DNA of 41,969 nucleotides, taken from contig DVNM01000024.1 of the NCBI GenBank assembly GCA_018714405.1, forward strand, positions 1 through 41,969, in the 5' to 3' direction. The notes under the pieces were generated by a model. It searched no databases and had not been told where the DNA came from. It saw only the letters and a program-made list of their open reading frames with translations. The stretch comes from Scybalenecus merdavium. GTDB taxonomy: Bacteria > Bacillota > Clostridia > Oscillospirales > Acutalibacteraceae. Positions 30,649-40,266 of the stretch are shown one piece after another; within the stretch, counting starts at the first letter, position 1; the number at the start of each line of letters is the position of its first letter. Position numbers and translations under genes: made by a program.

Positions 30649-33093
30649 TTACTTCGATTTTTTTGCCGTTTTCTTCGGCTTGGCCTCTTCAAACTGAACC
30701 GGCTTTGTGTGCCAGATGCGCTCGGCATAGTCGCGCACCGAACGGTCGGCACTGAACACACCGGCGCCGGCAATGTTCATCAGGCTCATGCGGGCAAAGC
30801 CTTCGCGGTCCAGATAAGCCGCGGCCGATTTCTGCTGCGCATTCTGATAGTCGGCAAAATCGGCCAGCACCATGTACGGGTCCACATTCATCAGCGACGA
30901 ACTGATCTCGCCGAATGTTTTGCCGTTTACACCGGTGCCGAGCGTGTCGACCGCCGATTTCAGGACCGGATTGTTATAAAGATAATTCATCGGATGGTAG
31001 CCGGAATTTTTCAGCTGCGCCGCTTCTTCGGCCTTCATGCCGAAGAGGAACATGTTTTCCTCACCGACGGCCTCACAGATCTCCACATTGGCACCGTCCA
31101 GCGTGCCGAGTGTCAGGGCGCCGCTCAACATCAGCTTCATGTTGCCGGTGCCGGAGGCTTCGGTGCCGGCCAGCGAGATCTGCTCGGAAATGTCAGCAGC
31201 CGGCATCAGCGTTTCGGCCAGGCTGACGTTGTAGTTTTCGAGGAAAACGACTTTCATTTTATCGCGCACATCGGGGTCATTGTTGATCAGGTGCGCAAGC
31301 GCGTCGATCAGTTCAATGATTTTTTTCGCCATGTAATAGCCCGGCGCAGCCTTGGAGGCAAAGATATAGGTGCGCGGCACAAAATTGGCCGACGGGTTTG
31401 CCTTTAAGCGCTGGTACTCGGCCAGAATATTCAGCGCGTTCAGGTGCTGCCTCTTATACTCGTGCAGACGCTTTGCCTGCACGTCAAAGATGGAATCCGG
31501 GTCGACCGCAACGCCGTTTCTCTTTTTGATAAGCGCGGCCAAACGCTCCTTATTGGCGCGTTTAACGGCATTCAGGCGCGCAAGCACCTGTTTGTCGTCT
31601 GCAAAGGCACGCAGCTTCTGCAGTTCATCACTTTTTGTAATAAAGTCCTCGCCGATCAGTTCGGTGATCAGCGCCGTCAGCTGCGGGTTGGCCTGGCACA
31701 GCCAGCGGCGGAAAGCAATGCCGTTGGTCACGTTCGTGAACTTGGCCGGCGTCAATTTGTAAAAATCGCTGAATACGTCTTTTTTGATGATCTCGCTGTG
31801 CAGGGCCGACACGCCGTTTACGCTGAACGAACCGGCCACGCACAGGTTCGCCATGCGCAAAATGCCGCCGCTGAGGATCGCCATGCGCTCCACACAGTCG
31901 GCGTCATGCGTAGAATCCCACACATAGGCGCGGAAGCGGTTGTCGATCTCTTTTGTGATTTCATAAATTCTGGGCAGCAGACGTTTGTAAAGGTCTTCGC
32001 TCCAGCACTCGAGCGCCTCTTTCATAACGGTGTGGTTCGTGTAAGCGACCGTGTGCGAAACCAGGCGCCACGCATCGTCCCAGCCGTAGCCGCATTCGTC
32101 GAGCATGATGCGCATCAGCTCCGGAATGGCCATGGTCGGGTGCGTGTCGTTGATTTGGATGGCGACCTTTTCCGGCAGGTTGTCGAGCGTGCCGAATTCG
32201 GCCAGATGCCGGCGGATAATGTCCTGCACGGAAGCGGAAACCAGGAAATACTGCTGGCGCAGGCGCAGGCTTTTGCCCTCCGGGAAATTGTCGGCCGGGT
32301 AAAGCACCTTGGAGATCGCCTCGGCCATGGCCGACTGCTCCATGGCGCGCATATACTGCCCCTGGTTGAACAGGCGCATATCCAGCTCCGGCTTGCGGGA
32401 AGCCCACAGGCGCAGGCGGGAAATGCCCTTGCCGTAACCGGAAACATACATATCGTACGGCACAGCGATAACGGAATTGTAGTCCTTATGTTCCACGCGG
32501 TGGAAGTCGCCGTCCCAGGATTCCTCAATATGGCCCTCAAACTTGACCTCGACCGAGCGCTCCTCGCGCGGCACGAGCCATACGTCGCCGCCGGGCAGCC
32601 AGAAATCGGGCAGCTCGGTCTGCCAGCCGTCTACAAGCTTTTGCTTAAAGATACCGGCGTCATAGCGGATGGAATAGCCCATGGACGGGTAGCCCTCAGT
32701 GGCAAGGCCGTCCAGATAACAGGCGGCCAGACGGCCGAGACCGCCGTTGCCGAGACCGGCGTCCGGCTCCAGGTCATAGAGCTGGTCGAGCGACACATCA
32801 AAGCTTTTGAGCGCCGTTTCAAACACCTCGGTCAGGTGCAGATTATAAAGATTGTTTTTCAGCGAACGGCCCATCAAAAACTCCATGCACAGGTAATAGA
32901 CCTTTTTGCTGTTTTGGCCCCTGGCCGTGTGGCGGAAGTCGCTGTTCATCTCCGAAAGCATGTCTTTCAGGATCATGGCGACCGCCTTGTAATACTGGGT
33001 GTTATCGGCCTCTGCAGGGGAGACGCCGAAGAAATGGCTGAGTTTATCCGCAATTCGTTTTTTTGCCTGCTGAACCGTCAGCGCTGTTTTCAT
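30649..33093 (-). CDS. glgP: Glycogen/maltodextrin phosphorylase
   Basis: This 814-residue PLP enzyme releases glucose 1-phosphate from alpha-1,4-glucans. Family hallmarks include YYLCMEFLMGRSL near residue 70, AGLGNGGLGRLAACYLD near 115-130, and the PLP site EASGTGNMK with the Schiff-base Lys653. The Lys-rich tail (KPKKTAKKSK) is unusual but short. AAGGAGG lies 8 bases before the ATG. A strong promoter sits at 33142-33170. The length is normal for the family, and the GH13 debranching/maltodextrin enzyme follows. Confidence 0.97.
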   Translation of the reverse strand: MKTALTVQQAKKRIADKLSHFFGVSPAEADNTQYYKAVAMILKDMLSEMNSDFRHTARGQNSKKVYYLCMEFLMGRSLKNNLYNLHLTEVFETALKSFDVSLDQLYDLEPDAGLGNGGLGRLAACYLDGLATEGYPSMGYSIRYDAGIFKQKLVDGWQTELPDFWLPGGDVWLVPREERSVEVKFEGHIEESWDGDFHRVEHKDYNSVIAVPYDMYVSGYGKGISRLRLWASRKPELDMRLFNQGQYMRAMEQSAMAEAISKVLYPADNFPEGKSLRLRQQYFLVSASVQDIIRRHLAEFGTLDNLPEKVAIQINDTHPTMAIPELMRIMLDECGYGWDDAWRLVSHTVAYTNHTVMKEALECWSEDLYKRLLPRIYEITKEIDNRFRAYVWDSTHDADCVERMAILSGGILRMANLCVAGSFSVNGVSALHSEIIKKDVFSDFYKLTPAKFTNVTNGIAFRRWLCQANPQLTALITELIGEDFITKSDELQKLRAFADDKQVLARLNAVKRANKERLAALIKKRNGVAVDPDSIFDVQAKRLHEYKRQHLNALNILAEYQRLKANPSANFVPRTYIFASKAAPGYYMAKKIIELIDALAHLINNDPDVRDKMKVVFLENYNVSLAETLMPAADISEQISLAGTEASGTGNMKLMLSGALTLGTLDGANVEICEAVGEENMFLFGMKAEEAAQLKNSGYHPMNYLYNNPVLKSAVDTLGTGVNGKTFGEISSSLMNVDPYMVLADFADYQNAQQKSAAAYLDREGFARMSLMNIAGAGVFSADRSVRDYAERIWHTKPVQFEEAKPKKTAKKSK

Positions 33094-33141
33094 AAAAAAT
33101 CCTCCTTTTCACCCGGCATCCGCCGGATACAAACAAAGCTT

Positions 33142-33170
33142 AGTATACACCAAACAAAGCGTTTTTGCAA
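33142..33170 (-). promoter_or_regulatory. Promoter of glgP
   Basis: On the minus strand this reads TTGCAA (33165-33170), a 17-base spacer and TATACT (33142-33147). It begins just after the flippase stop codon (33176). Confidence 0.75.
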
Positions 33171-33175
33171 ACGGC

Positions 33176-34612
33176 TCAGGACTTTTTCCTTTTGAGCAGT
33201 TCTTTCGCCTTGCCAAGCAGCAGTTCGGCCAGTTCACGAATGATTTTCACATTGAAAAGCACCATTACAACGGTGAGCGCCGCTTCGATCACATACATCA
33301 GCACACCGGAGCGCAGCTTCAAAAGCACAACGGTCTGCACGATCAAAATGATCACCTGCGGGATCATCTGGCCGAATTTAAAGTCGATCTTCACATATTT
33401 TCTGGTGTTGATGACACGCGCCACGAACACAGTGATAAAGCTGACGGCCGTGCCGACCGCAGCACCGACCGTGCCGATACGCGGGATCAGGATCAGGCTG
33501 ACGACTACGTTCATCACCGCACCCAGCATAGCCGTGACCATGCTCATGACGGATTTCTTTTCGGCCATATAGATGCTGGCCAGGAAGTTTACCAGGCACG
33601 AGAACGTTGTGGCAATGATCAAGACCGGCACATATTCCCAGGAGGTGTAGTAGCTGTCCGACACCAGGATGGTGGTTATGAACTGGTCAAACAGAATCAG
33701 CGCCGAAGCCACCGTGAACACACCGCCCGAATAGATGCGGAAAATGTTGGTAAAGAACTTTGCCCGGTCCTCGCTGTCGTACTCGTCCACCGCCGAAAGC
33801 TGCCAGGCATCAATGAAAATCGACGAGAACATAACGACAAAGTTCGGGATTTTGGAAGCGGCCGTATAAAGGCCGTTGGCGTCGAGCCCAATAAAATAGG
33901 TAACAAGATAACGGTTGGAAACGTTGATGATCCACCACAAAATGATGGTGGGGATGAGCGGAATGCAGTACTTGAGCATGTTTTTGCGCACGATCGGGTT
34001 GTTGCCCTTCCACTTGATCTGGCCGGCCAGATGACCGCGCCAGAACAGGAACAAAACGGAGAGCGCGTCGCTCGTGATGATCGACATAACGTAACCCGTA
34101 ACGCCCCAGTGGAAAACGCCCAGGTAAAGCAGCGTAAAGCCCAGGTTTGTAGCCGTGGCCAAAATGCCGTCGATCGCAAACAGGCGCACATGGCCGCAGC
34201 CGCGCACAAACTGCTGGCAGAGCTGGCGCATGGAAGACACAAGCACAAATAAATATATGAGCAGTGTGTAATCGCCGAGAACAAAGTCATTGACTTTGAT
34301 CAGGGGAAAGACCGGGATAAAAACAAGAAAAATGGCAAAACCGACAAATGTTGTACGAATGCCGGTCGTAAACACATCGCGCTTGTCAGCCGCCTTGTCG
34401 AGCGCAAAGCGCAGCGCCGCCGAGTTGACAGCCAGCGTAACGACAGGGATCAAAACGTTGGCTGTTTGCTGCACCAGGTCGGCCGCACCGTATTCGCCGG
34501 TGCCCATCACCTTGGTGATGAACGGCATCAGCAAAAATGACAGGATCTTGGACGAAAAGGTACCGATCGCAAAAATCACGGTGTTGACCGCCAGTTTTTT
34601 GTATTTGTCCAT
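33176..34612 (-). CDS. Oligosaccharide flippase of the Wzx/MATE-like (MVF/polysaccharide biosynthesis) superfamily
   Basis: This 478-residue membrane protein has about 12-14 helices. Its N-terminal sequence (NTVIFAIGTFSSKILSFLLMPF) is typical of lipid-linked oligosaccharide flippases. A Lys-rich tail (LLKRKKS) ends it. AAGGAAG lies 7 bases before the ATG. There is no polysaccharide gene cluster around it, so the substrate is not apparent. It is separated from glgP by the glgP promoter and from proA by a terminator, so it is probably a single-gene unit. Confidence 0.88.
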   Translation of the reverse strand: MDKYKKLAVNTVIFAIGTFSSKILSFLLMPFITKVMGTGEYGAADLVQQTANVLIPVVTLAVNSAALRFALDKAADKRDVFTTGIRTTFVGFAIFLVFIPVFPLIKVNDFVLGDYTLLIYLFVLVSSMRQLCQQFVRGCGHVRLFAIDGILATATNLGFTLLYLGVFHWGVTGYVMSIITSDALSVLFLFWRGHLAGQIKWKGNNPIVRKNMLKYCIPLIPTIILWWIINVSNRYLVTYFIGLDANGLYTAASKIPNFVVMFSSIFIDAWQLSAVDEYDSEDRAKFFTNIFRIYSGGVFTVASALILFDQFITTILVSDSYYTSWEYVPVLIIATTFSCLVNFLASIYMAEKKSVMSMVTAMLGAVMNVVVSLILIPRIGTVGAAVGTAVSFITVFVARVINTRKYVKIDFKFGQMIPQVIILIVQTVVLLKLRSGVLMYVIEAALTVVMVLFNVKIIRELAELLLGKAKELLKRKKS

Positions 34613-34702
34613 ACAGTAACTTCCTTAACTCTTATTTACAGTATTGCCGGCACCTACGCCGCGCTATACACAAAAAACGCAGAAGCCTACGCACAAAAAG
34701 AC

Positions 34703-34735
34703 GGACAGCGCCCGGTTGCAGCCGCTGTCCTTTTG
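34703..34735 (-). terminator. Terminator of proBA
   Basis: The stem GGACAGCG/CGCTGTCC (34703-34710 with 34723-34730) is followed on the minus strand by GTCTTTTTG. It lies 14 bases past the proA stop. Confidence 0.75.
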
Positions 34736-34743
34736 GCTGTAAA

Positions 34744-35982
34744 TTATTCGCGGATCTGACCGCTGCCGTAAATCAGGTACTTCGTGGTCGTCAGCTCACG
34801 CAGGCCCATTGGGCCACGGGCATGGAGCTTTTGCGTAGAAATGCCGATCTCGGCGCCAAGGCCAAACTCAAAGCCGTCCGTAAAACGGGTGGAAGCATTG
34901 ACGTAAACCGAAGAGCTGTCAACGAGGCGCATGAATTTTTCGGCATTTTCCATGTTCTGTGTCAAAATAGCCTCGCTGTGCTTGGTGGAATAACGGTTGA
35001 TGTGGTCGATCGCCTCTTCCAGCGAATCCACCGTTTTTACACTGATGATATAGTCCAGGTACTCCGTGCCGAAGTCTTCCTCCGTCGCCGGCACAAGTTC
35101 CGGGCAGACGGCGCGGGCACGTTCGTCGCCGCGCACCTCTACCTGCTTTGTTTTGAGCTTTTGTACAATACCGGGCAGTACTTTGGGCAGGATCTCGCTG
35201 TGGATGACAAGGCTTTCGCAGGCGTTGCAGACGCTGACACGCTGCGTTTTTGCATTGAACACAATATTCACAGCCTGTTCCACATCGGCCGAAGCGTCAA
35301 TATAGATATGGCAGTTGCCCGAACCGGTCTCGATCACCGGCACGGTGGAATTCTCCACAACAGACTGGATCAGCCCCTTGCCGCCGCGCGGGATCAGGCA
35401 GTCGAGCACACCTTTCATCTTCATCATTTTCTGTGCCGAAGCACGGCTGGTGTCCTGCACCAGATAGATCACATCTTTGGGAAAGCCCTCTTTAGCCACC
35501 GCGTCGCGCATGATCTCGCTGATGGCGATGTTGGAACGGATGGCCTCTTTGCCGCCGCGCAGCACAACTGCGTTGGAGGACTTGATGCAAAGCGCTGCCG
35601 CGTCCGCCGTAACATTCGGGCGCGATTCGTAAATGATGCCGATCACACCGATCGGGACGCTGACTTTTTTGATGACAAGGCCGTTCGGGCGCTGTACCGT
35701 TTCAAGCACGCGGCCGCACGGATCTTCCAGCGCGGCGACCTGACGCACGCCTTCGGCCACGCCGGCAATACGCGCCGGGCCGAGGGTCAAGCGGTCGATC
35801 AGCCCGTCAGACAGGCCGGCGGCGCGGCCGGCTTCAATGTCCTGGCGGTTGGCCTCAATGATCTCGTCCTGACGTTCCACCAGGTCAGATGCGATGCGAA
35901 GAAGCGCCGCATTTTTCTGTGCGCTGTCCACATCGGCCAAAAAGTTTTTAGCCTCAGAGAGCTTCAATTCGAAATCGGTCAT
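34744..35982 (-). CDS. proA: Gamma-glutamyl phosphate reductase
   Basis: This enzyme makes glutamate-5-semialdehyde, the second step of proline synthesis. It has 412 residues (family about 415) with the NAD(P)-aldehyde dehydrogenase fold. Catalytic Cys is probably Cys255 in VCNACES, and the family segments IGIIYESRPNVT (113-124) and IETGSGNCHIY (217-227) are intact. I start at the ATG at 35982, inside the 3' end of proB, giving a 29-base overlap. This matches the family start, whereas a frame extending 63 codons further upstream reads across proB in another frame. GGTGA lies just upstream. Confidence 0.95.
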   Translation of the reverse strand: MTDFELKLSEAKNFLADVDSAQKNAALLRIASDLVERQDEIIEANRQDIEAGRAAGLSDGLIDRLTLGPARIAGVAEGVRQVAALEDPCGRVLETVQRPNGLVIKKVSVPIGVIGIIYESRPNVTADAAALCIKSSNAVVLRGGKEAIRSNIAISEIMRDAVAKEGFPKDVIYLVQDTSRASAQKMMKMKGVLDCLIPRGGKGLIQSVVENSTVPVIETGSGNCHIYIDASADVEQAVNIVFNAKTQRVSVCNACESLVIHSEILPKVLPGIVQKLKTKQVEVRGDERARAVCPELVPATEEDFGTEYLDYIISVKTVDSLEEAIDHINRYSTKHSEAILTQNMENAEKFMRLVDSSSVYVNASTRFTDGFEFGLGAEIGISTQKLHARGPMGLRELTTTKYLIYGSGQIRE

Positions 35983-36772
35983 GTTCGTCACCAGCCTTAA
36001 AATATGTGCCGACGGATTCCCCGGCAAGCACTTTATAGATTTTTGTAGGGTTTGCACCGTTGAACACAACGACCGGGATGCCGCGGTTCGTTGCAATTTT
36101 TGCCGCTTTGATCTTGGTGACAAAGCCGCCGGTGCCGGAGGTGCCGTGTGAATCGCCGGCCAGCTTTTCAACGGCGTCGTCGATGCGGTCTACTTCGGCG
36201 ATCAAACGGGCGTCAGGGTTCAGCGTCGGGTCGCTGTCATAAAGGCCGTCCGTGTCCGTCAGAAGCAGCAGGATGTCGGCCTTCACCGTAACGGCCAGCA
36301 GCGCGGAAAGGCAGTCGTTGTCGCCGCGCAGCAGTTCGTGCACCGAAACCGAGTCGTTTTCATTGATGATGGGCACAATGTCCTTTTGCAGCAGTTCTTC
36401 GATCGAATCGGTCAGGTGCAGGCGGCTTTGGGGATTTTCAATGTCCTCCATGGTACAAAGAAGCTGCGCCACGACCTGGCTGTATTCCGAAAAGAACTTG
36501 TCGTAAAGAAACATCAGCTCACACTGGCCGACGGCGGCGGCCGCCTGCAAAGTGCGGATCTCGTCCGGGCGGTTTTTGATCATCATTTTCGCCAGGCCGA
36601 TGCCGACCGCGCCGGAAGAAACCAGCACGACCTCGTGCCCGGCATTTTTCAAATCGGCCAAAACGGACACCAATTTTGCCATGCGGCTCAAGTTGGTTTT
36701 GCCGGTAGAGCGGTGTGTCAGCGTAGAAGTGCCGACCTTGACCACAATACGCTTTTTTTCAGACAGGCTCAT
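35954..36772 (-). CDS. proB: Glutamate 5-kinase, short form without PUA domain
   Basis: This kinase phosphorylates glutamate as the first step of proline synthesis and passes the unstable product to ProA. It has 272 residues: the amino-acid-kinase domain is complete (VVKVGTSTL 9-17, VLVSSGAVGIG about 49-59, INENDSVS about 137-144), but the C-terminal PUA domain found in enterobacterial ProB is absent, as in many Clostridia. I start at the ATG at 36772 (GGAG 6 bases upstream). It overlaps proA by 29 bases, supporting coupled translation. Confidence 0.94.
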   Translation of the reverse strand: MSLSEKKRIVVKVGTSTLTHRSTGKTNLSRMAKLVSVLADLKNAGHEVVLVSSGAVGIGLAKMMIKNRPDEIRTLQAAAAVGQCELMFLYDKFFSEYSQVVAQLLCTMEDIENPQSRLHLTDSIEELLQKDIVPIINENDSVSVHELLRGDNDCLSALLAVTVKADILLLLTDTDGLYDSDPTLNPDARLIAEVDRIDDAVEKLAGDSHGTSGTGGFVTKIKAAKIATNRGIPVVVFNGANPTKIYKVLAGESVGTYFKAGDEHDRFRIEAL

Positions 36773-36835
36773 TTCTTTCTCCATAAACAGCAAATGGCTG
36801 CACATATAATTTATTTTATATCAAAAGATATAGAC

Positions 36836-36841
36836 ATTATA
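36836..36841 (-). promoter_or_regulatory. -10 box for proBA
   Basis: On the minus strand this reads TGATATAAT, a perfect -10 with a partial TG extension. The -35 position reads TTTTAA and is weak. The region is very AT-rich. Confidence 0.5.
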
Positions 36842-36994
36842 TCATTAATTTTTGCGATTTAAAATACATTTTGTAAATTCTTGTATTTTGAAGCAGGCAA
36901 AGATTTCAGGGGTAAAATGACTTTTTTGTGCATGGTGCCTTAATTTTTGTAAATAATGATAAAGAAATCCAACAAACAGAAACGAGGTTTAACC

Positions 36995-38326
36995 ATGACG
37001 AAACGCGGATTTATCCGGACAGTCTCCTACAGTGTGACCGTACTGGTGGTCATCATGGCCGTGGCGACCGTCAGCCTGGTGCAAAGGCACACATACAAAG
37101 TTCAGCTGGAAAGCACCTACCAGCAGAGCCTGGCGGAGCTGGACGAATGCCTGAATTCCATTGAAACGAACCTGACCAAAAGCTACTACGCCAACAGCGC
37201 CGGCACGCTCGGCACCATTGGCACCGACATCTACACGGAAACACAAAGCGCCAAACAGGCGCTGGCACGTCTGCCGGTGTCGCAGATGAATTTAGCCGGC
37301 ACTTATAAGTTTTTGTCCCAGACCGGCGACTACTCGGCCTACCTGGCCAAAAAAGCCGCCTCTGACCAGACGATCTCCGGCGACGACCGCACATCGGTAC
37401 AGCAGCTTTTGAAATACGCCGAGGCCTTTTCCAACAATGTGGACGCTCTGGTCAGCCTCTGCAACCGCGGCCTGGAGATCACGCAGGGCAGCGTGGCTCT
37501 GCGTGACGAAGTGGACGTTTCGCAGCTTTCCACTTCCTTTACGGAATCGGAAGAAACATTTAAGGATTACCCGACCCTGCTGTACGACGGACCTTATGCA
37601 GACGCCGTTTTACAGAAAGAACCCGAAATGATAAAAGACAAGCGCGCCTATTCTGACGCAGAAGCGCTGACGCGCGCCGCCGAATTTTTGGGCGTGGAAG
37701 AGGACGTGCTGTACTATGACGGCGAAGAAAGCGGCGCTATAGACAGCTATATTTTTAAAACAAACAAATACACCGTTGCCGTAACCAAATACGGCGGATA
37801 TTTAAACTATATCCTTTACAGCGAAACCATACCGGCGGGCAGTCTCGGCGAGGAAGAAGCCGTAAAAAAAGCAAAGGCCTTTTTGGAAAAAGCCGGTTAC
37901 CAAAACATGCAGGAAAGCTATTACGCGATAAACGACAATATCTGCCTGGTCAACTTTAATTACGCCGACGAAAACGGCGTGCTCTACTACGCCGATCTGA
38001 TCAAAGTGGGCGTGGCAATGGATACCGGCAACGTTGTGCGCTTTGAGGCAAACGGCTACCTGACGAACCACTGCACGCGCACGCTGCAGCCCGGCAGTGT
38101 GACCTGGGCGCAGGCGCAGCGCAACCTGAGCACAGACCTGCAGGTGCAAAACGTCAAAAGCTGTGTGATCCCAAAGGAAAACGGCACCGAGGCGCCGTGC
38201 TATGAATTTCACTGCAAAAGCAAAACGACGCAGGACGAGGTGCTTGTTTATGTAAACACACAGACGGGTCAGGAAGAAGACATCAAGCTGCTGCTGTACT
38301 CCGACGAAGGCACGCTCGTAAAATAA
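36995..38326 (+). CDS. ypeB: Germination/spore protein YpeB-like
   Basis: This 443-residue protein has an N-terminal anchor helix (about 8-28), a long helical region (to about 210), and C-terminal repeats of the PepSY-like type that characterise YpeB. The LLYDGPYADAV stretch is a recognisable YpeB feature. In Bacillus, YpeB is made in the forespore and stabilises the cortex-lytic enzyme SleB during germination. No sleB is adjacent, where it usually precedes ypeB. I start at the ATG at 36995, with GAGGT about 7 bases upstream; a frame from 36956 lacks a ribosome binding site. Its presence implies that the organism forms spores. Confidence 0.87.
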   Translation: MTKRGFIRTVSYSVTVLVVIMAVATVSLVQRHTYKVQLESTYQQSLAELDECLNSIETNLTKSYYANSAGTLGTIGTDIYTETQSAKQALARLPVSQMNLAGTYKFLSQTGDYSAYLAKKAASDQTISGDDRTSVQQLLKYAEAFSNNVDALVSLCNRGLEITQGSVALRDEVDVSQLSTSFTESEETFKDYPTLLYDGPYADAVLQKEPEMIKDKRAYSDAEALTRAAEFLGVEEDVLYYDGEESGAIDSYIFKTNKYTVAVTKYGGYLNYILYSETIPAGSLGEEEAVKKAKAFLEKAGYQNMQESYYAINDNICLVNFNYADENGVLYYADLIKVGVAMDTGNVVRFEANGYLTNHCTRTLQPGSVTWAQAQRNLSTDLQVQNVKSCVIPKENGTEAPCYEFHCKSKTTQDEVLVYVNTQTGQEEDIKLLLYSDEGTLVK

Positions 38327-38409
38327 ATGTATACTGCCCGAAAAAGTGAAAACACTATAAATACACCCTGTTTTATAAACTGCCAAACGGCAAAAAAGGA
38401 GAAATTGCT

Positions 38410-38718
38410 ATGAAAAAGATTTTACTTGTACTTTCCGTGGTGCTGTGCATGAGCGCAGTGCTGGCCGGATGCTCTTCGAATGACGCAGACGATACGACTA
38501 CGTCGACGACCCGCGAAAGCACATCGCAGACAACGACACAGTCCACAACGGAGAACAACACGGCCGAAAACACAACGAACGGCGGCACCACGAACGACGT
38601 GGAGAACAATGCAAGCGAAGCCGCATCGGACATTGGCCAGGGCGCCGAAGACCTGGCAGACGGTGTGGGCGACGCAGCCAAAAAAGCCGGCGATGCCGTA
38701 GGCGACGCCATGGGCTAA
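38410..38718 (+). CDS. Small Thr/Ser-rich lipoprotein
   Basis: This 102-residue protein starts with a lipoprotein signal (MKKILLVLSVV...) and lipobox LAGC at about 18-21. A Thr/Ser/Asn-rich stretch (about 28-65) looks like a disordered surface linker, and the C-terminus is an Ala/Gly/Asp helix-type repeat (GDAAKKAGDAVGDAMG). AAAAAGGAG lies before the ATG at 38410. Family and role are unknown. It may be expressed with ypeB, as only 83 bases separate them and there is no clear terminator. Confidence 0.75.
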   Translation: MKKILLVLSVVLCMSAVLAGCSSNDADDTTTSTTRESTSQTTTQSTTENNTAENTTNGGTTNDVENNASEAASDIGQGAEDLADGVGDAAKKAGDAVGDAMG

Positions 38719-38751
38719 GCCTTTAAAATACCGGTTATACACGGCAAAATC

Positions 38752-38784
38752 AAACGGTGTGTCCGGCGGACACACCGTTTTTAC
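38752..38784. terminator. Bidirectional terminator between the lipoprotein and ABC-F genes
   Basis: A 13-bp perfect stem (38752-38764 with 38768-38780, loop of 3) is flanked by A and T runs. It sits between converging genes. Confidence 0.9.
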
Positions 38785-38787
38785 TTT

Positions 38788-40260
38788 TTACTGCGGCGGC
38801 TGCAGACAAACCGTTTGGGTGGCGACTGCGTCCTGAAAAGCACGGTCATGCTCCACAAACACCATGGCCGGTGCAAATTCCAGCAAAAGCTGTTCGATCT
38901 GCATGCGCGAATAAATATCTATATAATTCAGCGGCTCATCCCATACATAAAGATGCGCCCTTTCGCAAAGACTGCCGGCCAGCAGCACTTTTTTCTTCTG
39001 GCCTGCCGAAAAATCGCGCATATCCTTTTGCAGCTGGACAGAATGGAAATCCATTTTGCTCAAAATGGCCTTAAAAAGGCTTTCATCGATCTTTTTTTGC
39101 CGCGCAAAATCACGCGGTGTGCCCTGCAGGCCGGCCGTATCCTGCGGCACATAAGAGACGATGAGCCCCGAACCGCACTCTGCCCGGCCGGTATGCACCA
39201 GTTTTTCACCTGCCAGCAGCTTCAGCAGGCTGCTTTTGCCGCTGCCATTTTTGCCGCAAAGCGCGACCCGCTCACCGCGGCGCACCGCGAGCGAGACCGG
39301 CGCCGAGACCGCACGGCCATCGTAGCAGACGGCCACATCGGAAAAAGAGACAAGCACATCGCTGTGGTAAACCAGCGGCGAGATCTTTAAACTTTGCACA
39401 TTTTCCGCATTCTGAAGCAATCCTTTCTTTTGCTCGATCGCCTGCTGCGTACGGTTTTCAATGGATTTGGAACGCTTCATCATTTTGGCGGCCTTGTGAC
39501 CCACATAGCCCTTGTCCGCCGCACCGGTTTTGGACCGCTCGGCCCGGTCTGACCAAACCGCTGTGCGCCGGGCGGCCTGCTGCAGGCGGCGGATGTCTTT
39601 TTTGAGTCGTTCGTTCTGCGCCGCCTCTGCCGCCTGACGCTGTTCAAAATTTTCCAAAAAAGAGGAATAGTTACCGCTTTGCACCTCTATGCCATTTCGG
39701 TTCAGCGACAGGATATGGTCGACACAGCCGTCCAGGAACCGGCGGTCATGCGAGACAAGTATGAACCCTTTTTTTCGTTTTAAATAAGCCGAAACGACCT
39801 CTCTGGCCGCCGCGTCCAGATGATTTGTGGGTTCATCGATCAGCAAAAAGCGGCCTTCGTTTAAAAACAGTGCCGCCAGCAGCGCCTTTGTCTGCTCTCC
39901 GTTTGACAAAACGGCAAACGGCCGTTCGAGCACCGCTTCGGGCATGTTCAGGTACGAGAGTTCGCGCGCGAATTGCCAGCTTTCAGCCTGTGGACAAACC
40001 TGCTGCAAAACGTGCAGCACGGCGGCGTCCGGTTCCTTTACCGTGTACGGGAAATAATCAAAAGGCACTGAGGACAGGATTTTGCCGCTGTAAGCATACT
40101 GCCCCAGTAAAAGCTTTAAAAGCGTGGTTTTGCCCCGACCGTTACGCCCCACAAAGCCCAGCTTCCAGTTGGTATCGATCTGGAAACTGACATTTTCAAA
40201 AACATTGTCATAGCTGCCGGGATAGGCAAAAGTCAGGTTTTCCACTTTGATCATAGACAT
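38788..40260 (-). CDS. ABC-F ribosome-protection ATPase, Lsa/CplR-like
   Basis: This 490-residue soluble protein has two fused ABC domains and no membrane part. Domain 1 has Walker A GRNGRGKTT (38-46), LSNGEQTKA near 117 and LIDEPTNHLD near 139. Domain 2 has GKNGSGKSS, FSAGQKKKVLL and the VWDEPLNYIDIYSRMQIE stretch that is typical of the Lsa/CplR group, which removes lincosamide, streptogramin A and pleuromutilin antibiotics from the ribosome. The linker between domains is charged and helical (about 200-285). Resistance is inferred, and strengthened by the leader (40267-40529), which has the attenuator design known for such genes. GGAGGTGA precedes the ATG. Confidence 0.88.
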   Translation of the reverse strand: MSMIKVENLTFAYPGSYDNVFENVSFQIDTNWKLGFVGRNGRGKTTLLKLLLGQYAYSGKILSSVPFDYFPYTVKEPDAAVLHVLQQVCPQAESWQFARELSYLNMPEAVLERPFAVLSNGEQTKALLAALFLNEGRFLLIDEPTNHLDAAAREVVSAYLKRKKGFILVSHDRRFLDGCVDHILSLNRNGIEVQSGNYSSFLENFEQRQAAEAAQNERLKKDIRRLQQAARRTAVWSDRAERSKTGAADKGYVGHKAAKMMKRSKSIENRTQQAIEQKKGLLQNAENVQSLKISPLVYHSDVLVSFSDVAVCYDGRAVSAPVSLAVRRGERVALCGKNGSGKSSLLKLLAGEKLVHTGRAECGSGLIVSYVPQDTAGLQGTPRDFARQKKIDESLFKAILSKMDFHSVQLQKDMRDFSAGQKKKVLLAGSLCERAHLYVWDEPLNYIDIYSRMQIEQLLLEFAPAMVFVEHDRAFQDAVATQTVCLQPPQ

Positions 40261-40266
40261 GGCTTT

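Noticed and set aside
31444..33195. 583-codon plus-strand open frame antisense to glgP
   Set aside because: glgP is unambiguous on the other strand, and the antisense translation is low-complexity His/Gln/Arg-rich, typical of shadow frames in GC-rich genes.
34822..36000. 392-codon plus-strand open frame antisense to proA
   Set aside because: proA is complete with its catalytic motifs; the opposite frame has no start signal or recognisable domain.
34744..36171. Longer proA with 63 extra N-terminal residues
   Set aside because: The extension reads through proB in another frame and lies outside the normal ProA family start.
36850..36994. Forespore-type promoter for ypeB (GGGGTAAAATG-like -10)
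   Set aside because: A sigma-F/G-like -10 can be read, but no correctly spaced -35 is present, so I did not list it.
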